Both the position numbers and the translations under genes were made by a program. The notes below the pieces were generated by a model. The model was given only the letters and a program-made list of their open reading frames with translations, was not told the DNA's origin and ran no database searches. From IMG/VR virus record IMGVR_UViG_3300014839_000045, positions 1 to 21,518 of that record: a stretch of DNA of 21,518 nucleotides, one strand, 5' to 3'. Numbering within the stretch: position 1 is the stretch's first letter; each line of letters starts with the position of its first letter. This DNA comes from a virus. Positions 5,292-14,700 of this stretch are shown piece by piece.

Positions 5292-5528
5292 ATGGCAAAC
5301 AACTTGCTTGAATCTCTAGAGAAACTTCGGAATAGATTAAATAACTCAGGTCTTCAACGCACAGAAGGCGTACGCACTGCGATGGATCTGGGTAAAGATT
5401 GTTACTTGTATAAGAAGTCCCTTGATATCTTTCTTCGGGATGACTTTGACCCAATCAAAAAGTTATTTCTTGAAGTGCTGGAACAGTATCGAATAGTTGA
5501 TCCTGTTTCTTTTAAAGGCGGGACCTAA
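5292..5528 (+). CDS. Unknown 78-residue protein, first gene of the late operon
   Basis: The product is helical (MANNLLESLEKLRNRL at the start, LFLEVLEQYRIVDP near the end) with no membrane segment. The frame opens 12 codons earlier at 5256, but that extension (DFSLSAGYTPL) is encoded by the TCGGCGGG element region and looks unlike coding sequence. Neither start has a clear SD. The stop and the next ATG share a base (TAATG), so it is coupled to the Cys-cluster gene. No family recognised; size and place before the packaging genes would suit a small head or packaging accessory protein, which is inference. Confidence 0.6.
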   Translation: MANNLLESLEKLRNRLNNSGLQRTEGVRTAMDLGKDCYLYKKSLDIFLRDDFDPIKKLFLEVLEQYRIVDPVSFKGGT

Positions 5529-6334
5529 TGGCAGATAAAGAAAAATCAGTAGCTCTGACTCGTACTGATACTAATAAAGTAACTAGAGCTGAATACTTTA
5601 AATTTATTGATCACAATTTGGATGATTACTCTCAGATTACTTTCACTCTAGAAGAAGCCAAGCGATATACGATGGTGATGAAGAAGCTCTCTACTGGAGC
5701 TACTGCCATGATTCCTCTCACTTGTCTTGGACCTGCTTGTCCGTTGAGACAAGGATGTCCATTAGCAGAAATAGGAAAGTATCCAATCGCCAAACAATGC
5801 CTCGTTGAAGTGAATTTACTTAATACTTGGGTAGTTCAGTATATGAACGAGTACGAAGTAGATCCTGAGAACTTTACCGAAATTGGTTATTGTAACGAGT
5901 TAGCCGAAATAGAAGTTATGATGCGGCGGCTTAATATCTCTCTAGCTAAACCAGCTAATGCCGAATTGATCATAGACCAAGCAGTAGGCGTTGCTAATAA
6001 TGGAGAGCCTATTATACAGAAACAGTTATCTCCTTTTATGGAACAACGAGAGAAACTACTCAATAGAAAGAGTAAGATTATCAAGTTAATGGTTGGAGAT
6101 AGACAAGAGAAGTATAAGAAAGAAGCAGCTCTCAAGACTAAAGAAGATAAAGATCCATCTTCCAAGATGTCAGATATCCGTCGGAAGATCGAAAAGCTTC
6201 AGCGAGATCTTGATATCAATCCAAAGGCTACCGTAGATTCAATCTCTCCTCTTCAAGAAGGCGGAATATCTACTCCAGTAGAAAAGAAAGTAATTCTTAC
6301 ACCTGATGCTATACTAGATAGCGATGAAGAATAA
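5528..6334 (+). CDS. Cys-cluster protein, possibly terminase-small-like
   Basis: The 268-residue protein has a distinctive four-Cys cluster, CLGPACPLRQGCPL plus AKQC (Cys66, Cys71, Cys77, Cys91), fit for zinc or an Fe-S centre. A conserved-looking helical domain follows (about 92-150). A long charged region (about 165-230), probably coiled coil, leads into a flexible acidic tail. The layout of binding domain, coiled coil and acidic tail, and its place ahead of the terminase operon, would fit a small terminase or DNA-recognition subunit. No sequence match proves this. The ribosome site is weak (AAAGGCGGGACCTAATG). It overlaps the next gene by 11 bases. Confidence 0.6.
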   Translation: MADKEKSVALTRTDTNKVTRAEYFKFIDHNLDDYSQITFTLEEAKRYTMVMKKLSTGATAMIPLTCLGPACPLRQGCPLAEIGKYPIAKQCLVEVNLLNTWVVQYMNEYEVDPENFTEIGYCNELAEIEVMMRRLNISLAKPANAELIIDQAVGVANNGEPIIQKQLSPFMEQREKLLNRKSKIIKLMVGDRQEKYKKEAALKTKEDKDPSSKMSDIRRKIEKLQRDLDINPKATVDSISPLQEGGISTPVEKKVILTPDAILDSDEE

Positions 6335-9300
6335 TCCTCTCTTTTTCAATATCGGCGGTGGAAAATTATCTTTTGCTCAAGGAGTAGAAGAAAGAGGACG
6401 AACTCTACCTACTAACAAAGCAGGACTAGAGAACTTTCTCTCTGTCCTTGAAAAACAGAAAGAAATAGCCGGATGGAATATCGGAAGTATTTCTTCTGAA
6501 ACGGGCGGTATACCTTCTTTACTAGCCGAAGCAAAGAAACACGGACTACATCAAAGATATCAATCAGTATTATCTAATATTACTACTAGAGATATTGGTA
6601 GAGAATATGCTCTCAATATAGCTAAAGCAGTAGAACCTCACCGTAACTTACTAGATGAGGATCTATGGAGACAAGCAGAAAAATACGCTTCAGTAGGTAG
6701 AGGATTTGAATCAGTTCCTGGTCAACTCCCTGCTTCTCAAGCACTAGCTGCTGGTCAATATCAATTCTCTGGTTGGAAACAAGAAGACGTATTCCGCTGG
6801 AAATATGGTAAACAACCAAAGAACTCTCTGGAAGCTCTCAGAACACTCGCTACGCAGCCTGGAAGGGCACTAGCAGGTCCAGAATTCGCTAGTGAATGGA
6901 ATAAGACCGCCCTTCAAAATAAAACGATAGCAAGGGCAATGACAGGCGCTAACCCTTGGGAGAACAAGAAAACCTTCTATCAAGATCTGATTAGTAAAGC
7001 TCAGAAGTGGGGTATTTCAGAAGATGTAATCACTTCAGAAATAACTAGTCAGGGTGGGAATCTTGATAGTATCAAACAAGGTCTAGGTAAAGTCAGTAAA
7101 GTAGAAAAGGGATTTTTATCGGCGGGCAGTGCCCCAACGTCCAGAAGACTTACGAATCTAGGGGCACAACTAGTAAAAGAACATCCATGGTCAGTAGGAA
7201 TAGGAATAGGATTAGCTTCACTAGTAGCTATCAATAAAATCTCTTCTAAAGATGATGACTATAACACCATAGAAGGATTGCCTCACGGTGGTCAAGCCGA
7301 GATTATGCGTAAGGCTATGACTCACTTCGGATCTGGTTATCAGGGAGATAAGAAGGAAAGAAGTCACTCTCTACTCCCTGTTATCGCTGGAGCAGGTATC
7401 GGAGTAGGGCTTGGGTGGGGAGCAGTTGAGAGATTATGGGGATACTCGGGAATTGCTTCTGATCTTTCTAAATATCCCAGATTAGCAGCGATGAGGGCTA
7501 TAGCTTCTAAACACGAAATGACTATAGTTTCTCCCATGCTAGCTAAACACATTAAGAGTAAAGGGCCTATTGGCAAATTAGCTTATGCCGGAATAGATGT
7601 TCAAGAAAATTGGGGAAAGCATGGCAACTCTAAGAGACTTATTTATAACTACGATACACTCCCAGGAAGCAAACATTGGATAGACAAGATACCAGAACAT
7701 AATGTCAATTTTGGTAACTGGAATATTGGAGTAGATAAGTTACGAACTCAAGAATATCTTTTCTTTAAAGGACAAGGAAGACATTTACCTGAAACTTTTT
7801 CAGCAGGGGAGTTGTTTGAGTCAACTGCTGCTTGGCAAGAAGCAGGATTAGCGTCATACAAGAGACAAGAGACATTTATGCCTTCAGTCGCTAGAGGAAA
7901 GCTTTTTCGGAATCCTCGCGCAAAAAGTATAGCGAAAGAATGGGGTGGTTACGGGAATCTAATTATTAAAGATACTGGAGCCGCTCTTTCAGAAGGTGTT
8001 TGGATGGGTCCCAGTAAAGTCCCAGCAGCAGATCTCGAAAATATGCTTCTTCATCCTGCGGATTATATAGTCCAAAGGAAAATACCTTTAGCTGCCGAAT
8101 TTCGAACTATCTCGGTTGGAGGTAAGCAAGTTTACGCAGCGCATAGATTCGGGAATTCTCTTACAAAGAAGGTTCTCGGGAAATTAGAAAAACATTTTCC
8201 TGATTTGGCCGGCAATATCAAGAAACACCATTTACATGAAAACGTTATCCCCGTATCAGATCCCGAAGTGTTAAAAGGATTAACTTCTTTTACAGAGAAT
8301 CTGGCGAGTAAATTACCTAAAGGTCTAGATATCGCTGCCTACGATATAGGAATGACTGCCGAGAAAGAATTTAAACTAATAGAAATACAGAGAAGTTTCG
8401 GCACTATAAGAAATCCTCTTGTATCTAAACGTATTGTCGAGAATATTACAGGTAAAAAGATTGGTCATTCTAAGGCTGCGATAATAGGATTAGGTATACT
8501 CGGAGCAATAACGGGAGCGCTCTTTTCTGGCAAAGATGATAGTTACAATACTATCGAAGGACTAGAGCATAAAGGAGTAGCAGGGGCAACTCGTAAAACT
8601 AATACTGATTTCGGATCAGGTTTCCGTTATCTCGCTCAAGAAATTCTAGAACAAAGCTTAAATCAGTATCTTCATTATTCTAACAAACCTTTCTTCTCTA
8701 TCTCTAGCAAAGACGACAACTACAATACCATCGAAGGTCTTCGCCATGGATGGTACGGGAAGCAACGAGTAAATAATACCGACTTCGGTTCAGGCTGGGA
8801 TGCTCTTCGCGGACTTACTAGAGCCGGCGAAATATTCGAAGAGATGCTTGAAGGTAAAGAATTCAAAGCCGCTCTCTCTGGTGCGAAATCAGTTAAGTCT
8901 ATCGGTAATGGAAGATTCGGTGAAGTATTCCAGATGAAAAGTTCTTTCCGAGGAAAAGAATTTCAATTCGCTAGAAAAGTCGGAGATATAGGAGAACACG
9001 AAGTAGAAGCGCAAAGAGCATTTCAGGACTGGTTCTCTCCTACAGTGTATGGCAGCAAAGAGAATATGATGGATATGGAACTTATCCACGGAGAGACTCT
9101 GAAGAGTAATATGGCTCATAATACCTACGGATTTGAACCTCATGAAAGAGCCACTTCAGAGCTTCTAGATTTCATGAAGACTCAAGGGTGGGAACACGGA
9201 GACACTCATCTCGGGAATAGGATGCTTGTACCTAAGAATCATTACGCGATTATTGATTTTGGTAAAGCACATCGAATATCTGGGTTTGATGATGTTCATA

Positions 9301-9881
9301 ATACTATAGAAGGATTGAGACATACTGGACTAGCGGGATTATCTAGAAAAGGGAATACAGATTTCGGATCTGGTTTACAGCGTTTAATGTCCTCAATTAA
9401 ATCAGTTTTCGGCGGGGTAGAAAAGAAAGGATGGACTCTTGGAGTTGACGAACTCAAGAGTATGTCCAATACCGAATTCTACAGTTTCTTAGCAAAGAAA
9501 GGTTCTATTACTAGAGAACAGCTTAAAGATACTTTACAAGGTTTCGCTGAAAGAAGAGGGTCAGTCGTTGGTAGACCGATTTCTATTACGGAGATAGAAG
9601 CGGGAGAAATAGCAGCCGGCCGAATTGAAAAACCTTTTATAAAGGAATACAGACTAAAACAAGATATAGAACGGGCTAAACTAGAAAGAGTTAATGGAAG
9701 ACCTGAAGATAAGACTAATCCTTTTGGAGTAGGACCTGTGATGATACCACCGATTAAGAAAGACATTACTCAGTCAGTCTCGGTATCCGTAGACAAGGTA
9801 GTGTGGAATAAGAATCACCTGAGAGCTATGAAAGATGCGGCTAAAGCTGCGCATAGAGCCGGTCGTAGACACGCAGGCTAG
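6324..9881 (+). CDS. Giant multidomain protein with ATP-grasp-like and kinase-like domains and four NTIEGL/FGSG repeats
   Basis: The 1185-residue protein is modular. Residues 1-290 are unrecognised and helical. An ATP-grasp-like domain spans about 400-700: Lys549 in NLIIKD, a Gly-rich loop (552-561), VQRKIPLAAEFR (583-594, with Glu592 and Arg594), Asp674 in AAYDIG and Glu687 in KLIEIQ as likely ATP and metal ligands. A protein-kinase-like domain spans about 855-985: P-loop GNGRFGEV (861-868), Lys885, Glu893 or Glu895, catalytic HGDTHLGN (958-965) and DFG (978-980). Four ~31-residue repeats (NTIEGL ... FGSG) start near 307, 735, 794 and 986, next to the enzyme domains. Hydrophobic Gly-rich segments lie at 291-304, 350-366 and 718-734. 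The C-terminus is basic. The start lacks an SD and depends on the 11-base overlap with the upstream gene. Substrates are unknown. It may be a virion-borne polyvalent protein delivered with the DNA. Confidence 0.8.
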   Translation: MKNNPLFFNIGGGKLSFAQGVEERGRTLPTNKAGLENFLSVLEKQKEIAGWNIGSISSETGGIPSLLAEAKKHGLHQRYQSVLSNITTRDIGREYALNIAKAVEPHRNLLDEDLWRQAEKYASVGRGFESVPGQLPASQALAAGQYQFSGWKQEDVFRWKYGKQPKNSLEALRTLATQPGRALAGPEFASEWNKTALQNKTIARAMTGANPWENKKTFYQDLISKAQKWGISEDVITSEITSQGGNLDSIKQGLGKVSKVEKGFLSAGSAPTSRRLTNLGAQLVKEHPWSVGIGIGLASLVAINKISSKDDDYNTIEGLPHGGQAEIMRKAMTHFGSGYQGDKKERSHSLLPVIAGAGIGVGLGWGAVERLWGYSGIASDLSKYPRLAAMRAIASKHEMTIVSPMLAKHIKSKGPIGKLAYAGIDVQENWGKHGNSKRLIYNYDTLPGSKHWIDKIPEHNVNFGNWNIGVDKLRTQEYLFFKGQGRHLPETFSAGELFESTAAWQEAGLASYKRQETFMPSVARGKLFRNPRAKSIAKEWGGYGNLIIKDTGAALSEGVWMGPSKVPAADLENMLLHPADYIVQRKIPLAAEFRTISVGGKQVYAAHRFGNSLTKKVLGKLEKHFPDLAGNIKKHHLHENVIPVSDPEVLKGLTSFTENLASKLPKGLDIAAYDIGMTAEKEFKLIEIQRSFGTIRNPLVSKRIVENITGKKIGHSKAAIIGLGILGAITGALFSGKDDSYNTIEGLEHKGVAGATRKTNTDFGSGFRYLAQEILEQSLNQYLHYSNKPFFSISSKDDNYNTIEGLRHGWYGKQRVNNTDFGSGWDALRGLTRAGEIFEEMLEGKEFKAALSGAKSVKSIGNGRFGEVFQMKSSFRGKEFQFARKVGDIGEHEVEAQRAFQDWFSPTVYGSKENMMDMELIHGETLKSNMAHNTYGFEPHERATSELLDFMKTQGWEHGDTHLGNRMLVPKNHYAIIDFGKAHRISGFDDVHNTIEGLRHTGLAGLSRKGNTDFGSGLQRLMSSIKSVFGGVEKKGWTLGVDELKSMSNTEFYSFLAKKGSITREQLKDTLQGFAERRGSVVGRPISITEIEAGEIAAGRIEKPFIKEYRLKQDIERAKLERVNGRPEDKTNPFGVGPVMIPPIKKDITQSVSVSVDKVVWNKNHLRAMKDAAKAAHRAGRRHAG
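7242..7337 (+). repeat. NTIEGL/FGSG repeat, copy 1
   Basis: Codes for residues 307-338 of the giant protein: SSKDDDYNTIEGLPHGG, then 10 variable residues and THFGSG. Lies just before the ATP-grasp part and after a hydrophobic Gly-rich segment. Confidence 0.85.
8526..8621 (+). repeat. NTIEGL/FGSG repeat, copy 2
   Basis: Codes for residues 735-766: SGKDDSYNTIEGLEHKG, then a short link, RK and NTDFGSG. Follows a hydrophobic helix (718-734) at the end of the ATP-grasp part. Confidence 0.85.
8703..8795 (+). repeat. NTIEGL/FGSG repeat, copy 3
   Basis: Codes for residues 794-824: SSKDDNYNTIEGLRHG, then NNTDFGSGW. One residue shorter in the middle than copies 1 and 2. Stands immediately before the kinase-like domain. 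Confidence 0.85.
9279..9374 (+). repeat. NTIEGL/FGSG repeat, copy 4
   Basis: Codes for residues 986-1017: SGFDDVHNTIEGLRHTG, then RKGNTDFGSG. Begins six residues after the kinase DFG, so copies 3 and 4 bracket the kinase-like domain. Confidence 0.85.
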
Positions 9882-9916
9882 CAAATTCACCTAATAGTTG
9901 TAAAGTAGAGGAATAA

Positions 9917-10555
9917 ATGAGTTTTATAATAGATACCCTTCTTGGAGCAGGAAAAAGAGTCGGACTTAGTGCCGGTAAAAGCGCTATTGGTGGAACTTTC
10001 CGTAGAGCTGCTCTTGGAGCGGCAATTGGTGGCGGATATGAAGCGATTACCAGCGATTCTCAGAATACCGGAAGTTACTTATCGGATATTGCTCGTGGTG
10101 CTTTAATCGGCGGGACTATTGGTGCTGCTAGTAGACTGGTTACTCCTGCTCTAGTCAGAGGAAAGTTTAAAGGTCCCGGTATACTTTCTCTTGCTAGAAA
10201 AGCAGGATATAAACCCACTTTAAAAAAGTTTGCGAAAAAAGGATATCAAGTAAGTAAATTTGGTATTAAAGGCGGGATGAATCTTGCTCTCTTCGCTGCT
10301 GAACATCCAATAATAACAGTAGCAGGAGCGACTCTTGGAGTCTATGCTCTTTTTGGTAATAAAGCTCCCTACTCTTCTCCTAGTAGCGATGTAAATCTTA
10401 AAGCTTCATATAATCAAGAAGCTAGAGCATTAGACAGGATGGAAACGGGTATTGCTCCTCAAGGCGGATTATCTACAGGTATCGCTCTAAGACAGAATAG
10501 ATTACAACAGAGCACGATGGGAATGGTTCAGGGAATGTGGCAAAGTCGCCACTAA
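9917..10555 (+). CDS. Glycine-zipper hydrophobic protein, first of three
   Basis: The 212-residue protein starts with Gly/Ala-rich amphipathic segments (LLGAGKRVGLSAGKSAIGG, about 8-26; ALGAAIGGG, 32-40; GALIGGTIGAASRL, 61-74). A basic region follows (about 80-115), then a hydrophobic helix (PIITVAGATLGVYALFG, about 130-146) and a polar tail rich in Gln and Met. Such zippers pack closely in membranes and occur in phage internal or ejection proteins that form channels. That role is inferred from composition and from the late-operon position. AGAGGA precedes the start. It may work with the giant protein, which shares Gly-rich hydrophobic segments. Confidence 0.7.
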   Translation: MSFIIDTLLGAGKRVGLSAGKSAIGGTFRRAALGAAIGGGYEAITSDSQNTGSYLSDIARGALIGGTIGAASRLVTPALVRGKFKGPGILSLARKAGYKPTLKKFAKKGYQVSKFGIKGGMNLALFAAEHPIITVAGATLGVYALFGNKAPYSSPSSDVNLKASYNQEARALDRMETGIAPQGGLSTGIALRQNRLQQSTMGMVQGMWQSRH

Positions 10556-10564
10556 GGACAATAA

Positions 10565-11332
10565 ATGGCATTTGAGAACGTAAATTGGGCACATAATCAA
10601 GCAAAAAGTGCTTATCAGTTTGGAAATTCTTGGTCCCAACGATTTGGGAAAACTGGTATAGGTAGAGCTACCCAGCAAGGCATAATGGAAACCCTTGGCT
10701 GGAATTATCGAAAAGATAAAATTGGAGGCGGATACACTTCTCAAGGTTTTATGGGCCTTGGAGAAAGAGAAGTATCAGAAGGTGTATTCGAGAAAACTGC
10801 TTTTAGCAAAGCATATGAAACTGAAAAATGGCTTCAAGGTGGAGGAGTTCGTGGAGGAGCAAGAGCCTTAAGACAGACTCTTCCCGCTTTCGCTCGTCAA
10901 GCAGGAGCTAGGGGGATAGCAAAGGGTGCTTGGGGAGTTATCAAACATGGCGGATTTCTTAATGCCGGCTTTACTGCCTGGAATGCTATCGAAGGTTATC
11001 GAGAAGACGGAATAGTAGGTGCTGCTAAGAGTGTAGCAATCGGTGGAGCAATTCAGATAGGTATGGATTACGCTATGTCGACTCTTGCCCTTGGTGCTGC
11101 TTTTGACGTTGCTGCTCCTCTTGCTGCTATTGGGTATGGAGCATATAGAGTAGGCAAAGCTTCAATTGCTAGAGGTAAGAGATATCGTAATCTTGAAATG
11201 GGCACTCCATTTGTTGATACTTTCGGTACAGCAGCTACAATAAGACAAAGAAGCTTACAGGCTATACAGAACTCGCATATTGGAGGAAGGATGGCTCTCG
11301 GAAACGAAGGAGCCTTGATGCACTACAGGTAA
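10565..11332 (+). CDS. Gly/Ala-rich protein with hydrophobic C-terminal half
   Basis: The 255-residue protein has a soluble, Gly/Trp/Gln-rich first half (about 1-100) and a second half rich in Gly and Ala with hydrophobic stretches (GAAKSVAIGGAIQIGM and LALGAAFDVAAPLAAIGYGAY, about 152-199). The style matches both neighbours. No enzyme motif or signal peptide is visible. AAGGA lies upstream of the ATG, ten bases after the previous stop. Probable virion or membrane-active late protein; family not recognised. Confidence 0.7.
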   Translation: MAFENVNWAHNQAKSAYQFGNSWSQRFGKTGIGRATQQGIMETLGWNYRKDKIGGGYTSQGFMGLGEREVSEGVFEKTAFSKAYETEKWLQGGGVRGGARALRQTLPAFARQAGARGIAKGAWGVIKHGGFLNAGFTAWNAIEGYREDGIVGAAKSVAIGGAIQIGMDYAMSTLALGAAFDVAAPLAAIGYGAYRVGKASIARGKRYRNLEMGTPFVDTFGTAATIRQRSLQAIQNSHIGGRMALGNEGALMHYR

Positions 11333-11346
11333 TGGAGTAAATCGTC

Positions 11347-11730
11347 ATGATGTATCCGGCTAGATCGTTTCTACAAAGAGCAGCAGGAGCTATCGGAAAT
11401 GTTTATACTTCCGCTACTCATACGGCTACGGGTGGTTATGGACGAACTGCCGCTGGAGCACTTTGGGGTGCTGCGGTCGGTGGAGTGTATGGCGCAATGT
11501 CGGATAATACTTCTATTTTGGGCGGGGCAATGAAGGGAGCAAGTATTGGTGCCGTTGGTGCTCGATATGGAGCATACGGAATATCTGGAGCCTTAGGAGC
11601 AAAAGCAGCAGGAAGAGGAGCACGTATTAGAGGTTTTGGCCATGGTATCGCTAATCAGATACATAATGACTATAAAGGTGCTAGAATGATGGCTAATAAA
11701 GCATATACCAAAATACGAGGTATATTCTAA
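11347..11730 (+). CDS. Small glycine-zipper protein
   Basis: The 127-residue product is almost entirely Gly/Ala-rich. It has zipper runs such as TAAGALWGAAVGGVYGAMS (about 34-52) and GGAMKGASIGAVGARYG (about 58-74) and a basic C-terminus (AAGRGARIRGFG). The runs resemble those at the start of the 212-residue protein, so the two may be paralogous segments. GGAG lies upstream and a second ATG follows the first directly. Likely membrane or channel component, by composition only. Confidence 0.65.
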   Translation: MMYPARSFLQRAAGAIGNVYTSATHTATGGYGRTAAGALWGAAVGGVYGAMSDNTSILGGAMKGASIGAVGARYGAYGISGALGAKAAGRGARIRGFGHGIANQIHNDYKGARMMANKAYTKIRGIF

Positions 11731-11740
11731 AGGATAACTA

Positions 11741-14700
11741 GTGGATCTCAATCTCTGTTCTGGTGATTGTCTTAATTGCGTTAAAGCCTACAAGAAGAAA
11801 CATTCCGCCTCAAAAGGCGAAGGATGGAAGATTTCTTGTAAAGGTATTCCCAAAGATTATCTTTCAGAAGCACTACAAGCCGGCCTTTCAGAAGAAACAA
11901 CTGATGCGATGCTCACCATCGTCGATCCTGTTCGTTGGGCGGCGGAAAATCTAGACTGGCACTGTATTGATCCAGATAGTGAAATATGGAAACGTAAAAA
12001 TCCAGAAGAATATTATTCTTGGATAGCAGATCATCCTGGAGAAGATATTTCAGGTCACTCTCGATATCATCGCCCATATCAAGCAACAATGTTACTATGT
12101 AGCGCAAAACGAAAAGTATTTCGGATAGGAAGACAGTGTATAGAAGAGAATGAGTTCGTTTATACGCCTAAAGGACTTATCAGAGTTAAAGATATTAAAG
12201 AAAATGATACTATCTTAGGTGGTCAAGTAACAGATCTCTACTCATTCGAAGACATCATTTACAAAATTACATTTCAAAATGGGATTACTTTAAAAGTAAA
12301 TAAAGAACATCCTTTTTTTGTAAAAGGAAAAGGTTGGATTAAACTCAAAGATCTAGAATTAAAAGATCAAGTAGAATTTTTACCTTCAGAAACTCTTTTA
12401 GAGGAGAATGGAGATATATCTCCAGATCAGGCGAAATTACTAGGTTATATTTTATCCGATGGATATTTTGCCGATAAGCAATCAGTCAAATTTACAAATA
12501 ACAATATCTATTATTTAAGTGAAGTAGAACGATTAGCGACTCAGTTATTTCCTACATTAAATCCCCATAGATTACCAAAAGGTAACGGATTTGACACTTA
12601 CTTAATTACGAAGTGTGGAACTAATCTACCTAATCCTCTGGCAATTTATCTAAAAGAAGTAGGTGTATTCCATAAAGATACGTTTGGTCAAATATTAACC
12701 GCTAAAAAAGAAAGTATAGAAGCTTTTATCTCTACATATTTTAATGGAGATGGTTATCTTTGGCATTACAAAAGACCTGAAAGAAAAAACGGGTATCGAA
12801 GTGAAATCGGATTTGCTATTGGAATTAGCGAAAAAAAGGCAAAAGAATTTCAATACTTGTTATGGAAATTAGGAATTGGTTCAATAGTCAAAAAAGAATG
12901 GATGTTAAAATCAACTTGTCCTTTTTATAGAGTTTTAGTTTCTCGGAAAGAAGACCAACTTAAACTATTAGAGTTTCTTGATCCTTCAAAATATCCAGAA
13001 AAATTTATTTCTCATAGAGAAATTCTTAATAAAATCGGGAATAAGAGGAATAGCAAACAAGATAAAAATTTTAGTACAATTACTTCAATTAAAAAAGTTG
13101 GAACAGGCATAGTTTATGGTTGGGAAACGACAAGTCACGAGATAATTAGTTATTGTGGCATGAGAACGCATAATTGTGGAAAAAGTGAGAGTATCTGTGT
13201 ATCGATTCTCTTTAATATGTTTACTAAACCTGGCAAAGCAGAAGATCAGGGATTTAACGTAATCCTTATTACTCCTTATCAGACTCAAATCGACTTAATA
13301 TTCAAGAGACTTAATGAGTTACTAGAAGGGAATCCTGATTTACATAATTCAATCAAAAGAGCAGTAAAAGCTCCTAATTATACTTTGACTCTTCATAACG
13401 GTTCAGAGATCAAAGGTTTTACGGCTGGCACGAAGTCAGGAAATAACGCAGGAGCCGTCCGTGGACAACATGGCGATATGCTTATTTTCGACGAGGCGGA
13501 TTTATTGTGTGCGTCAGATATAGATGCTGCTCTTTCAATTGTAACTAACCAACCTAACGCTACTATTTGGATGAGTTCAACTCCAACTGGTAAACGTGAA
13601 AAATTCTTTCATAATTGTTTTTCTAAGGCGTATAAAGAATTTCACTATCCTTCTCAGGCGAATCCTATGTGGAATAGCGAACTTGAAGCTACCTTTAAAG
13701 AAGGATTAACTGCTTTAGGATACAAGCATGAGATTCTTGCGGACTTTGGCGAGCAAGAAGAAGGTGTATTTCAGAACTCTTACGTCCAAGCAGCAAAAGG
13801 TAAATTTGGATACAGAAGCCTTCCTTGGAAGGAAAATTGGATCTATACGATGGGTGTAGACTGGAACGATGTAAAGAATGGAACAACTATAGCTATTACT
13901 GGATATGATCCAGTAGCTAATCACTTTTATATAGTAGATAAAGCAATAGTATCAAAGGAAGGTTGGAATCAATCCGCCGCCTGTGAAAAAATTCGAGATA
14001 TGAATAGATTCTGGAGACCTACTGCTATTTACCTAGATAGAGGATTTGGTGGTTATCAATGGGAAGTCCTTAAGAAAGAAGGATTCGATGCTCTTTCTGA
14101 TCCGAAGAGAGGACCCAATCATCCAGATTCAGCTTTACGTAATGTTAAGCAATATGACTTTGGATCAAAAGTAGAAATTCACGATCTGTTTACTAAGCAA
14201 CCTATTCAAAAGGCGGCTAAACCTTTTCTAGTAGAAAATGCTGTCCGCCGATTTGAAACAAGAAGTATTAGTTTTCCTGAATCAGATACTTCTCTTGAAG
14301 CTCAACTCTCAGGATACGTAATAGATCACATATCTATTAACGGTAATCCGACTTATAAAGCCAATGAAGAGACAGTAGGAGATCACTTACTAGATGCCGT
14401 AATGCTTTCATTAATAGCTTTTACTCTCACAAAGACGCCTTTCGGCAAACCGACTATCGATATGAGTATTGCTTTTGCCGGCAAATTTGGACAAAAAATA
14501 GACGTAGATCTTCAAGACGGTGGAACGGTTTATAAATCTGATAAAAAGGTTAATCCCAATGAGGATCACAAACCTTCATTGACTAGAACCGAGGGACTTC
14601 AGGGAAATAATCGCATTATTGCCTCAAGTGAGAAGCAAATGCCAGGTAATCATTTGAATAATGATCTAAATTCAGTTAAACTATGGTCCTACCCTGGATG

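Noticed and set aside
12137-13174. Separate homing-endonuclease gene or group I intron inside the terminase
   Set aside because: The insert is fully in frame, begins with Cys and ends His-Asn before Cys, with intein blocks A, B and F. This is an intein, not an intron.
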